A DNA stretch of 17,611 nucleotides from 62-47 sp039808365 (GTDB lineage Bacteria > Pseudomonadota > Alphaproteobacteria > Rhizobiales > Xanthobacteraceae). The stretch covers positions 1 to 17,611 of the forward strand of contig JBDHSX010000068.1 in NCBI GenBank assembly GCA_039808365.1, given 5' to 3'. The notes under the pieces are model-generated. The model saw only the letters and a program-made list of their open reading frames with translations. It was not told the DNA's origin and did not search any database. The position numbers and the translations under genes were made by a program. Below are positions 6,869-13,884 of this stretch, in pieces (positions within the stretch are counted from its first letter, which is position 1; each line of letters starts with the position of its first letter).

Positions 6869-7309
6869 ATGAGCGGAGGCGCGCTTTCCAGCTGGCAGGT
6901 CTGGGCGCTGCTTTCCGCCATGTTCGCCGCGCTCACGGCGATTTTCGCCAAGGTCGGCGTCGAGGGCATCAATCCCGACCTCGCCACCTTCATCCGGACC
7001 ATCATCGTCCTCATCAGCCTCGCGTTCATTCTGTACGCCACCGGACAATTCCGTGATCCCGGCGCGATCTCCGCGCGAAGCTGGATCTTCCTGATCCTTT
7101 CGGGGCTCGGCACCGGCGCGTCGTGGCTGTGTTACTTCCGCGCCCTGAAACTCGGCCCGGCGACGCTGGTCGCGCCGATCGACAAGCTCAGCGTGGTGCT
7201 GGTCGCGCTGTTCGGCGTGGCGTTTCTCGGCGAGCGCCCGTCGGCCGCCGGCTGGCTCGGCATCGCCTTGATCGCGACGGGGGCCATGCTGATTGCGATC
7301 AAGGGGTGA
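6869..7309 (+). CDS. Half-size EamA (drug/metabolite transporter superfamily) membrane protein
   Basis: The 146-residue product is a single EamA domain with about five hydrophobic helices: WALLSAMFAALTAIFAKVG, an ATFIRTIIVLISLAFILYA helix, a WIFLILSGLGTGASWLCYF helix, a VAPIDKLSVVLVALFGVAFL helix and a C-terminal WLGIALIATGAMLIAI helix. Full-length members of the superfamily are tandem duplications of such a unit; one-domain members probably work as dimers. The substrate is unknown. The ATG at 6869 follows the DUF1178 stop by one base, so it belongs to the same run of genes. It converges on another EamA transporter gene with only 6 bases between the stops. Confidence 0.85.
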   Translation: MSGGALSSWQVWALLSAMFAALTAIFAKVGVEGINPDLATFIRTIIVLISLAFILYATGQFRDPGAISARSWIFLILSGLGTGASWLCYFRALKLGPATLVAPIDKLSVVLVALFGVAFLGERPSAAGWLGIALIATGAMLIAIKG

Positions 7310-7315
7310 GCGATC

Positions 7316-8224
7316 TCACGCCGCGATCAGCAGCGCGACGCCGAGAACGATCAGCACGATACCGCCGAGTTCGCGCAAGGACAGCGGCTGCTTGAACGAA
7401 TAATAGGACACGGCTTGCGCGAACAGCACCTCGACCAGCGCCAGCGTGCGGACGTTGGCGGCCGCCGTCAGCGCGAAGGCGAGGAACCAGAACTGCGAGG
7501 CGAACGCGCCGGTGAAGCCTGCCGCCATCGACGGCTTCCACATCCGCAGGATATCGGCCAGCACTTTTGGCGCACGAGTCAGAAGATAGACGGTCAGCAC
7601 CAGCGTCTGCACGAACAGCCCGAACACCAGCGTGTAGCTCGCCGCCGTGACGAACGAAACGCCCGGCACCGCGATGATGGCGCCGCGAAAGCCGACCGCC
7701 GACAGCGCGAAACACGCCGCCGCCACCAGCCCCTGCACGGTTGGCTTCAGGCTGCCGAAACTCTTGACGAAACCCTTCGCGCCGGGCCGCAGCGCGGTGA
7801 TGACCACGCCGGCGGTGGCGATCAGGATCGCCAGCACCTTCCATCCGGTAAGATGGTCGCCGAGAAAAACGAATCCGAAGATCGCGGTCTGGATCGCCTC
7901 GGTCTTCAGATAGGCCGTGGTGACGACGAAGGATTGATCGTTCATCGCCGCCAGCATCAAGCCGGTCGCCGCGATCTGCGCCAGCGCGCCGAGCAACAGC
8001 CACGGCCAGAACGCCGCCCCCGGCGACGGCAGCCCATCGCCGGTGAAGATCAGCACGATCGCCAGGAACAGCAGCGAAAACGGAAAGCCGAACAGGAAGC
8101 GGATATTGGTCGCGCCCCAGGTGCCGAGCGGCCCGGTGAGCGAACGCTGCATGGCGTTGCGCGCGACCTGCCCGAGGGCTGCGACGACGGTGAACGGAAT
8201 CCAGAGCGATGCGATGGTGAACAT
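7316..8224 (-). CDS. EamA-family (drug/metabolite superfamily) transporter, full-size
   Basis: The 302-residue protein has about ten hydrophobic segments in two EamA repeats, from LWIPFTVVAALGQVARNAM to ELGGIVLIVLGVALLIAA. Recognisable pieces are TGWKVLAILIATAGVVITAL at the end of the first repeat and ANVRTLALVEVLFAQAVSYYSF in the second. It is an inner-membrane permease, probably an exporter or uptake carrier of a small metabolite; the substrate cannot be told. The ATG at 8222-8224 starts a hydrophobic first helix. It lies downstream of ubiG on the same strand, separated by a palindromic repeat that probably insulates it. Confidence 0.85.
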   Translation of the reverse strand: MFTIASLWIPFTVVAALGQVARNAMQRSLTGPLGTWGATNIRFLFGFPFSLLFLAIVLIFTGDGLPSPGAAFWPWLLLGALAQIAATGLMLAAMNDQSFVVTTAYLKTEAIQTAIFGFVFLGDHLTGWKVLAILIATAGVVITALRPGAKGFVKSFGSLKPTVQGLVAAACFALSAVGFRGAIIAVPGVSFVTAASYTLVFGLFVQTLVLTVYLLTRAPKVLADILRMWKPSMAAGFTGAFASQFWFLAFALTAAANVRTLALVEVLFAQAVSYYSFKQPLSLRELGGIVLIVLGVALLIAA

Positions 8225-8293
8225 GGGATGCGGTCAGATTGGATGACAATGAACCCGCGCATGGCGGGATTTTGATCGAGGCTCTTTTACCCC

Positions 8294-8375
8294 TCATTGC
8301 GAACGAAGCGAAGCAATCCAGAGGCCCCAAAGGAAGGGCTGGATTGCTTCGGAGCTCACGCTCCTCGCAATGACG
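8294..8375. repeat. Palindromic intergenic repeat, copy B
   Basis: The left arm (8294-8321, TCATTGCGAACGAAGCG to CAATCCAG) pairs with the outer and inner parts of the right arm (8339-8375). The right arm has CTGGATTGCTTC, then an inserted GGAGCTCACGCTCC, then TCGCAATGACG, so the arms are of unequal length. It lies between ubiG and the EamA transporter gene, both on the minus strand, where it may terminate or stabilise the ubiG transcript. Confidence 0.85.
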
Positions 8376-8406
8376 GGTCAAACTGATGACTGGATTGCGC
8401 CGAACC

Positions 8407-9171
8407 TCAACTCTCGATCCCCTCCGCCACCACCATGTAGTTGACGTCCATGTCGGACGATACGCTCCAGCGGTCGGCGAGCGGACTGTAGACCACGCCG
8501 GCCTGTTCGGTGACGCCGAGCCGGCAGGTTTCCAGATGGCGCGCCAGTTCGTCCGGCGTAACGAACTTGTCCCACTGATGGGTGCCGCGCGGCAGCCAGC
8601 GCAGCACGTATTCCGCGCCGACGATCGCCAGCGCGAAGCTTTTCCAGGTGCGGTTGAGCGTCGACACCACCATCAGGCCGCCCGGCTTGAGCACGCCGGC
8701 GCAGCGACCGAGGAAGGCGCCGACGTCGACGACGTGCTCGACCACCTCCATCGCCAGCACGATGTCGAAGCGCTCGCGCGGGTCCATCTCCTCCAGCGTG
8801 GTGCAACGATAGTCGACCGAGACCTGCGACTTGTCGGCGTGCAGCTTCGCCGCCGCGATGTTGCTGGCCGACGGATCGACCCCGATCACCTGCGCCCCCA
8901 ACCGCGCCAGGGGCTCGCACAACAGGCCCGCGCCGCAGCCGATATCGAGCACCCGCAACCCGGCGAGACAGTTCAGGCTGCGCAGGTTGCGGTCGAACTT
9001 GCGACAGGCGGCGTCGCGGATGAACGCCAGCCGCAGCGGGTTGATCTTGTGCAGCGGGGCCATTTTTCCGCGCGGGTCCCACCACTCCGCCGACAGTTTT
9101 GAGAATTTCTCGATCTCGGCGGGGTCGACGCTGGGGCGGGACGCGCCGGAAACCTCTGATTGCATGGTCAT
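8407..9171 (-). CDS. ubiG: Ubiquinone biosynthesis O-methyltransferase UbiG
   Basis: UbiG carries out both O-methylation steps of ubiquinone synthesis using SAM. The 254-residue product has the UbiG signature EIEKFSKLSAEWWDP with MAPLHKINPLRLAFI (residues about 19-51), the SAM loop VLDIGCGAGLL at about 74-84, the second motif VIGVDPSASNIAAAK, and the post-motif TLNRTWKSFALAIVGAEYVL which in E. coli UbiG helps membrane association. The C-terminus DMDVNYMVVAEG is typical. An AGGAGG (9184-9189 on the plus strand) lies 12 bases before the ATG at 9171 and 18 before the second ATG, so the first is preferred. The gene diverges from lysC, an arrangement frequent in alphaproteobacteria. Confidence 0.95.
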   Translation of the reverse strand: MTMQSEVSGASRPSVDPAEIEKFSKLSAEWWDPRGKMAPLHKINPLRLAFIRDAACRKFDRNLRSLNCLAGLRVLDIGCGAGLLCEPLARLGAQVIGVDPSASNIAAAKLHADKSQVSVDYRCTTLEEMDPRERFDIVLAMEVVEHVVDVGAFLGRCAGVLKPGGLMVVSTLNRTWKSFALAIVGAEYVLRWLPRGTHQWDKFVTPDELARHLETCRLGVTEQAGVVYSPLADRWSVSSDMDVNYMVVAEGIES

Positions 9172-9242
9172 GATCGGCGCGCGCCTCCTGTGATCGCGCG
9201 GGAGTTAAACGTTGGGGCCCGCAGGCCACCGGCGCAAACCGG

Positions 9243-9271
9243 TTGCCTGCCCGTCGGGCCGCCGGTATGTA
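9243..9271 (+). promoter_or_regulatory. Putative sigma-70-type promoter of lysC
   Basis: A -35 box TTGCCT at 9243-9248 and a -10 box TATGTA at 9266-9271 are separated by 17 bases, within the 174-base gap between ubiG and lysC. Transcription would begin near 9278 and leave a leader of about 68 bases. An inverted repeat ACCGG-CGCAAA-CCGGT overlaps the upstream edge. This is a match by eye and has not been tested. Confidence 0.45.
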
Positions 9272-9345
9272 TACGCGCCTTTCGGCGCCGCGGCACGTCG
9301 GGGCCGCATCCTATCCCGTTGTCCTCAAGGAACATACCATCCGCC

Positions 9346-10599
9346 ATGGGCCGGCTTGTCATGAAATTCGGCGGCACCTCCGTCGCCAACATCGAACGCA
9401 TCCGCAACGTCGCCCGGCACGTCAAGCGCGAGGTCGACGCCGGCCACGAGGTCGCCGTGGTGGTGTCGGCGATGTCCGGGAAAACCAACGAACTGGTCGC
9501 CTGGTGCCGCGACGCCTCGCCGATGCACGACGCCCGCGAATATGACGCCGTGGTCGCCTCCGGCGAGCAGGTGACCTCGGGGCTTCTGGCCATCGCGTTG
9601 CAGGCCCTGGGCATCCAGGCCCGTTCCTGGCAGGGCTGGCAGATTCCGATCAAGACCTCGGACGCCCACGCCTCCGCCCGGATCCTCGACATCGACGGCG
9701 GCGAGATCGTCAAGCGCTTCGCCGACCGCAAGGAAGTCGCGGTGATCGCCGGCTTCCAGGGCATCAACCCCGAAACCGGCCGCATCACCACGCTGGGCCG
9801 TGGCGGCTCGGACACCTCGGCGGTGGCGATCGCGGCCGCCATCAAGGCCGACCGCTGCGACATCTATACCGACGTCGACGGCGTCTACACCACCGATCCG
9901 CGCATCGTGCCGAAGGCCCGCCGCCTCGACAGGATCGCGTTCGAGGACATGCTGGAACTGGCCTCGCAGGGCGCCAAGGTGTTGCAGGTGCGCTCGGTCG
10001 AGCTCGGCATGGTCCACAACATGCCGATCTTCGTCCGCTCCTCCTTCGACGAGCCCGACGCGATCGATCCCCACGCCACACCGCCCGGAACGCTGATTTG
10101 CAGCGAGGAAGAAATGATGGAAAGCCACGTCGTCACCGGAATTGCCTTCTCCAAGGACGAAGCGCAGATTTCGGTCCGCCAGATCGAGGACAAGCCCGGC
10201 GTCGCCGCCGCGATTTTCGTGCCGCTGGCCGCCGCCAACATCAACGTCGACATGATCGTCCAGAACGTCTCCGAGGACGGCAAGACCACCGACCTGACCT
10301 TCACGGTGCCGGCCGCCGATTTCGACCGGGCCAAGCAGACCATTACCGCCGCCAAGGACAGGATCGGCTATGCCCGGCTCGACAGCGCCGGCGACGTCGC
10401 CAAGGTGTCGGTGATCGGCTCGGGGATGCGCAGCCATGCCGGCATCGCCGCCAAGGCGTTCGCGGCGCTGGCCGAGCGCGGCATCAACATCCGCGCCATC
10501 ACCACCTCGGAAATCAAGTTCTCGGTGCTGATCGACACCGCCTACACCGAACTCGCGGTCCGCACGCTGCATTCGCTGTACGGTCTCGACAAGGGCTGA
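9346..10599 (+). CDS. lysC: Aspartate kinase (aspartokinase) LysC with two C-terminal ACT domains
   Basis: Aspartokinase phosphorylates aspartate, the first step to lysine, threonine, methionine and diaminopimelate. The 417-residue product begins MGRLVMKFGGTSVANIERI, with the kinase motif KFGGTS at 7-12. It continues through VVVSAMSGKTNELV, the IAGFQGINPETGRITTLGRGGSDTSA region, split as GFQGIN and TLGRGGSDT, and DIYTDVDGVYTTDPR. From about residue 265, two ACT domains (ISVRQIEDKPGVAAAIF and VSVIGSGMRSHAGIAAKAF) provide feedback control by lysine and/or threonine. An internal Shine-Dalgarno and ATG lie just before the ACT part (see the entry at 10105). The ATG at 9346 fits the family; MKFGG at residue 6 is an alternative. 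A MarC-family gene follows after 24 bases. Confidence 0.97.
   Translation: MGRLVMKFGGTSVANIERIRNVARHVKREVDAGHEVAVVVSAMSGKTNELVAWCRDASPMHDAREYDAVVASGEQVTSGLLAIALQALGIQARSWQGWQIPIKTSDAHASARILDIDGGEIVKRFADRKEVAVIAGFQGINPETGRITTLGRGGSDTSAVAIAAAIKADRCDIYTDVDGVYTTDPRIVPKARRLDRIAFEDMLELASQGAKVLQVRSVELGMVHNMPIFVRSSFDEPDAIDPHATPPGTLICSEEEMMESHVVTGIAFSKDEAQISVRQIEDKPGVAAAIFVPLAAANINVDMIVQNVSEDGKTTDLTFTVPAADFDRAKQTITAAKDRIGYARLDSAGDVAKVSVIGSGMRSHAGIAAKAFAALAERGINIRAITTSEIKFSVLIDTAYTELAVRTLHSLYGLDKG
10105..10116 (+). promoter_or_regulatory. Internal ribosome-binding site and in-frame start inside lysC (possible beta-subunit start)
   Basis: GAGGAAG at 10105-10111 is followed by in-frame ATG codons at 10114 and 10117 (Met257-Met258), 5 bases beyond GAGG. 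A product from here would be 161 residues and contain essentially only the two ACT domains. Bacillus subtilis and Corynebacterium glutamicum make such a beta subunit from an internal start in the same relative place, giving alpha2-beta2 aspartokinase. Use of this start here is inference; the same bases also encode Glu-Glu-Glu. Confidence 0.45.
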
Positions 10600-10623
10600 A
10601 AACGGGAACATCCGGAGGCGGCC

Positions 10624-11286
10624 GTGAGCGATATCATCAGCGCCGCCAACGCGTTCCTGCTGGTGTTCGCGGGTCTGTTCCCGATCGTCAACCCGATCGG
10701 CGGCGCGCCGATCTTCCTGCGGCTGACCTCGCCGACCCCGGCGGAGCGCCCGGCGCTGGCCCGCGGCGTCGCCGTCAACAGCTTTCTGCTGCTGCTCGGG
10801 TCCCTGATCGTCGGCTCCCACGTGCTGGAATTCTTCGGCATCACGCTGCCCATCGTCCGCGTCGCGGGCGGCAGCGTGGTGGCAGCCTTCGCCTGGAAGC
10901 TGCTGCATTCCAGCGAGGAGCTTGAAGACCAGCGCAGCGTCACCGACCACGCGCCGGGGGTCGATGTCGATGTCTTCTATCCGCTGACCATGCCGCTGAC
11001 GGTGGGACCCGGCTCGATCTCGGTGGCGATCACGCTGGGCAGCCAGCGGCCGTCCGCCACCGCCGCGTTCGGCGACTTCGCGCTGCTCGCGATCGCGGCG
11101 GTGGCTGGCCTCGCCGCCGTCGCGGCGTCGATCTATGTCTGCTATCGCTTTGCCGGCAATCTGGTGGCGGTGCTGGGCCGGCGCGGCACCAGCGTGGTGA
11201 TGCGACTGTCGGCGTTCATCCTGCTCTGCATCGGCCTTCAGATCATCTGGAACGGCTACATCGCCCTGACCGCCACGGCCGGCTGA
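10624..11286 (+). CDS. MarC-family integral membrane protein
   Basis: The 220-residue product has about six hydrophobic helices and the MarC N-terminal signature FPIVNPIGGAPIFL (residues about 18-31), followed by FPLTMPLTVGPGSI-like sequence (YPLTMPLTVGPGSISVAITLG) around 120-140, a family hallmark. MarC proteins are inner-membrane proteins; the original link with multiple antibiotic resistance was not upheld and their function is unclear. The GTG at 10624 is decided by GGAGG at 10614-10618, 5 bases upstream. It lies 24 bases after lysC and is probably cotranscribed with it. Its place between lysC and ptsP is noted separately. Confidence 0.87.
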   Translation: MSDIISAANAFLLVFAGLFPIVNPIGGAPIFLRLTSPTPAERPALARGVAVNSFLLLLGSLIVGSHVLEFFGITLPIVRVAGGSVVAAFAWKLLHSSEELEDQRSVTDHAPGVDVDVFYPLTMPLTVGPGSISVAITLGSQRPSATAAFGDFALLAIAAVAGLAAVAASIYVCYRFAGNLVAVLGRRGTSVVMRLSAFILLCIGLQIIWNGYIALTATAG

Positions 11287-11361
11287 GGCGCCATTCCGCG
11301 CACCTCGGGAGACCCTCCGGGAATACCGTCGAGGCGCCCCGCCGCCGCCAAATTGGCAGGG

Positions 11362-11398
11362 GTTTTGCTTGGCAAAACAAGCCGCAATTCGCTATACG
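11362..11398 (+). promoter_or_regulatory. Putative ptsP promoter with a palindromic operator over the -35 box
   Basis: A -35 box TTGGCA (11370-11375) and a -10 box TATACG (11393-11398, within GCTATACGG) are 17 bases apart. A perfect palindrome GTTTTGC-TTG-GCAAAAC (11362-11378) covers the -35 box, as a repressor site would. A second TTGGCA lies at 11353-11358. The start would be near 11405, leaving about 160 bases of leader before the ptsP ATG; that leader contains no obvious gene. Confidence 0.5.
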
Positions 11399-11563
11399 GC
11401 CTGCATGGGGGCTCCAGCGCCGAAATTGGCGTTCCCCGCCGCCCGGAATGCCGTTTTGCATGCCGTGGCGATGGATCAAGTTGCGGTCGTTTGTTGATTT
11501 TCGAAGGTTTCGGGGTCCAGGGTGGAGCAACCGCCGCGATCCGGAGGGAAGGATATCGGGCAC

Positions 11564-13831
11564 ATGCGGAGCGCGTCGGGTGGCCCCCGCGTCTTGCTGA
11601 GACGGCTCCGCGAGGTCATGGCGGAGCAGGTCAGCGCTCAGGAGCGCCTCGACAAGATCGTGGTGCTGATCGCCGCCAACATGGTGGCGGAAGTCTGCTC
11701 GACCTACGTGCTGCGCATCGACAACACGCTGGAACTCTACGCCACCGAGGGCCTGAACCGCGACGCCGTCCACCAGACCGTCCTCAACGCCCATGAGGGC
11801 CTGGTCGGCCTGGTCGCCAGCGAGGCCCAGCCGCTGAACCTGTCCGACGCCCACAGCCACCCGGCGTTCTCGTTCCGTCCGGAAACCGGCGAGGAAATCT
11901 ACAACTCCTTCCTCGGCGTGCCGATCCTGCGCGCCGGCAACACGCTGGGCGTGCTGGTGGTGCAGAACCGCGCCAAGCGCACCTATGTCGAGGAAGAAGT
12001 CGAGGCGTTGCAGACCACCGCGATGGTGCTCGCCGAGATGATCGCCTCGGGCGAACTGTCGGCGCTGGCGCGGCCCGGCGCGGAGCCGGCGGCGCGCCAT
12101 CCCCAGCACAAGGCCGGCTCGATCCTGTCCGACGGCATCGCGCTCGGCCATGTCGTGCTGCACGAGCCGCGCGTCGTCATCACCAACTACATCGCGGAAA
12201 ACCTGCCGCAGGAAATCAAGCGGCTCGACGACGCGCTGACCAAGCTGCGCGCCGACCTCGACCGCATGCTGGAACGCGGCGATGTCGCCGACGGCGGTGA
12301 ACATCGCGACGTGCTCGAAGCCTATCGCATGTTCGCCAACGATCACGGCTGGTCGCACAAGCTGCACGAGGCGGTCGCCACCGGCCTCACCGCCGAAGCC
12401 GCCGTCGAGCGCGTGCAGTCCGACACCCGCGCGCGGATGCTGCGCTCGACCGACCCCTATCTGCGCGACCGCCTGCACGATCTCGAAGACCTCGGCCATC
12501 GCCTGATGCGGCAGTTGGTGGGGCAGGATCACGCGCCGTCGCGCGAGCAGCTCCCCGACAACGCCATCCTGATCGCGCGATCGATGGGACCGGCGGCGCT
12601 GCTCGACTACGACCGCAAGCGGCTGCGCGGCCTGGTGCTGGAGGAAGGCACCGCCAATTCCCACGTTTCCATCGTGGCGCGGGCGCTCGGCATTCCGGCG
12701 GTGGGCGAGGTGCCGAACGCCGCCGGCCTCGCCGACCCCGGCGACGCCATCATCGTCGACGGCACCTCGGGCTCGATCTATGTCCGTCCCTCGGCGGAGG
12801 TGGAATCCGCCTATGCCGAGCGGGTGCGCTTCCGCGCGCGGCGGCAGGCGCAATATTCGGCGCTGCGCGACCGCCCCACCGTCACCAAGGACGGCCAGCC
12901 AGTCGAACTCCTGCTCAACGCCGGCCTGGTGATCGACCTGCCGCACATTGAGGACACCGGTTGCGGCGGCATCGGCCTATTCCGCACCGAGTTGCAGTTC
13001 ATGGTCGGCCAGAGTCTGCCGCGCTCGGCCGAGCAATTGTCGCTGTATCGCGCCGTGCTCGACGCCGCCGGCAAGAAGCCGGTGACGTTCCGCACCCTCG
13101 ATATCGGCGGCGACAAGGCGCTGCCCTACATGGAAACCGTGATCGAGGAGAATCCGGCGCTGGGCTGGCGCGCGATCCGTCTCGGCCTCGACCGGCCGGG
13201 CCTGCTGCGCGGGCAGGTGCGCGCGCTGTTGCGCGCCGGCGGCGGCCGCGCACTCAAGATCATGTTTCCGATGATCTCGGAAGTGTCGGAATTCGATCAG
13301 GCCAAGCTGATCGTCGAGCGCGAACTGACCTATCTGCGCCAGCACGGCCATACGCTGCCGGAGCGCATCGATCTCGGCACCATGATCGAGGTGCCGGCGC
13401 TGCTCTATCAACTCGACGAACTGTTCGCCAAGGTCGATTTCGTCTCGGTCGGCTCCAACGACCTGTTCCAGTTCATGTTCGCGGTCGATCGCGGCAACTC
13501 GAAGGTGTCGGATCGCTTCGACACGCTGTCGGCGCCGATCCTGCGCGCGCTGCGCGACATCATCCGCAAGGCCGACGCCGCCGGCCGCGCCGCCTCGCTG
13601 TGCGGCGAGATGGCCTCGACGCCGATCGGCGCGCTGGCGCTGATCGCGCTGGGCTATCGCACGCTGTCGCTGTCGGCGACCGCGCACGGTCCGGTCAAGG
13701 CGCTGGTCCTCGACCTCGACGCCGGGAAAGCCGCGACGCTGATGACGGCGCTGCTCGACGCTCCCGCCGGCAGCGTCTCGATCCGCCAGGAACTGAAGCG
13801 GTTCGCCGAGGCCGAGGGGCTGTCGTTGTAG
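11564..13831 (+). CDS. ptsP: Phosphoenolpyruvate-protein phosphotransferase PtsP (Enzyme I-Ntr)
   Basis: Enzyme I-Ntr starts the nitrogen-related phosphotransferase relay by passing phosphate from phosphoenolpyruvate to NPr and then EIIA-Ntr, a regulatory rather than sugar-importing chain. The 755-residue product has a GAF domain at about 20-165, which senses glutamine or similar ligands in studied homologues and separates it from sugar Enzyme I. It then has the EI N-terminal helical domain at about 185-300, the phosphohistidine segment with His367 (EGTANSHVSIVARALGIPAVG), and the PEP-binding TIM barrel with FRTLDIGGDKALPYM, SVGSNDLFQFMFAVDRGN and LCGEMAS. The ATG at 11564 has AAGGA 10 bases upstream; a GTG at 11522 would add 14 residues and has no good ribosome site. 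The partners NPr and EIIA are not in the window. Confidence 0.95.
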   Translation: MRSASGGPRVLLRRLREVMAEQVSAQERLDKIVVLIAANMVAEVCSTYVLRIDNTLELYATEGLNRDAVHQTVLNAHEGLVGLVASEAQPLNLSDAHSHPAFSFRPETGEEIYNSFLGVPILRAGNTLGVLVVQNRAKRTYVEEEVEALQTTAMVLAEMIASGELSALARPGAEPAARHPQHKAGSILSDGIALGHVVLHEPRVVITNYIAENLPQEIKRLDDALTKLRADLDRMLERGDVADGGEHRDVLEAYRMFANDHGWSHKLHEAVATGLTAEAAVERVQSDTRARMLRSTDPYLRDRLHDLEDLGHRLMRQLVGQDHAPSREQLPDNAILIARSMGPAALLDYDRKRLRGLVLEEGTANSHVSIVARALGIPAVGEVPNAAGLADPGDAIIVDGTSGSIYVRPSAEVESAYAERVRFRARRQAQYSALRDRPTVTKDGQPVELLLNAGLVIDLPHIEDTGCGGIGLFRTELQFMVGQSLPRSAEQLSLYRAVLDAAGKKPVTFRTLDIGGDKALPYMETVIEENPALGWRAIRLGLDRPGLLRGQVRALLRAGGGRALKIMFPMISEVSEFDQAKLIVERELTYLRQHGHTLPERIDLGTMIEVPALLYQLDELFAKVDFVSVGSNDLFQFMFAVDRGNSKVSDRFDTLSAPILRALRDIIRKADAAGRAASLCGEMASTPIGALALIALGYRTLSLSATAHGPVKALVLDLDAGKAATLMTALLDAPAGSVSIRQELKRFAEAEGLSL

Positions 13832-13867
13832 CGAGGCTCGTCCGCCCGCTTCGCCTCGCCTCCTTTT
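13831..13867 (+). terminator. Hairpin with short T-run between ptsP and prfA
   Basis: GCGAGGC (13831-13837) can pair with GCCTCGC (13853-13859) around a 15-base loop, and CTCCTTTT follows at 13860-13867. The first stem base is the last base of the ptsP stop codon. It could be an intrinsic terminator or attenuator of the ptsP transcript. The T-run is short and the loop is large, so read-through into prfA is quite possible. Confidence 0.4.
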
Positions 13868-13884
13868 ACGTATCGAGACATCCC

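Noticed and set aside
9325..10950. Long minus-strand open frame opposite lysC and the MarC gene
   Set aside because: Its translation is Gly/Asp/Val/His-rich filler typical of antisense frames, while the plus strand encodes recognisable LysC and MarC.
11243..12946. Long minus-strand open frame opposite ptsP
   Set aside because: No domain is visible, and it opposes the conserved GAF and phosphohistidine regions of PtsP.
12961..13884. N-terminal extension of the release factor 1 frame by 308 residues
   Set aside because: This part overlaps ptsP in another frame and is Arg-rich out-of-frame translation. RF1 homology begins at the ATG at 13885.
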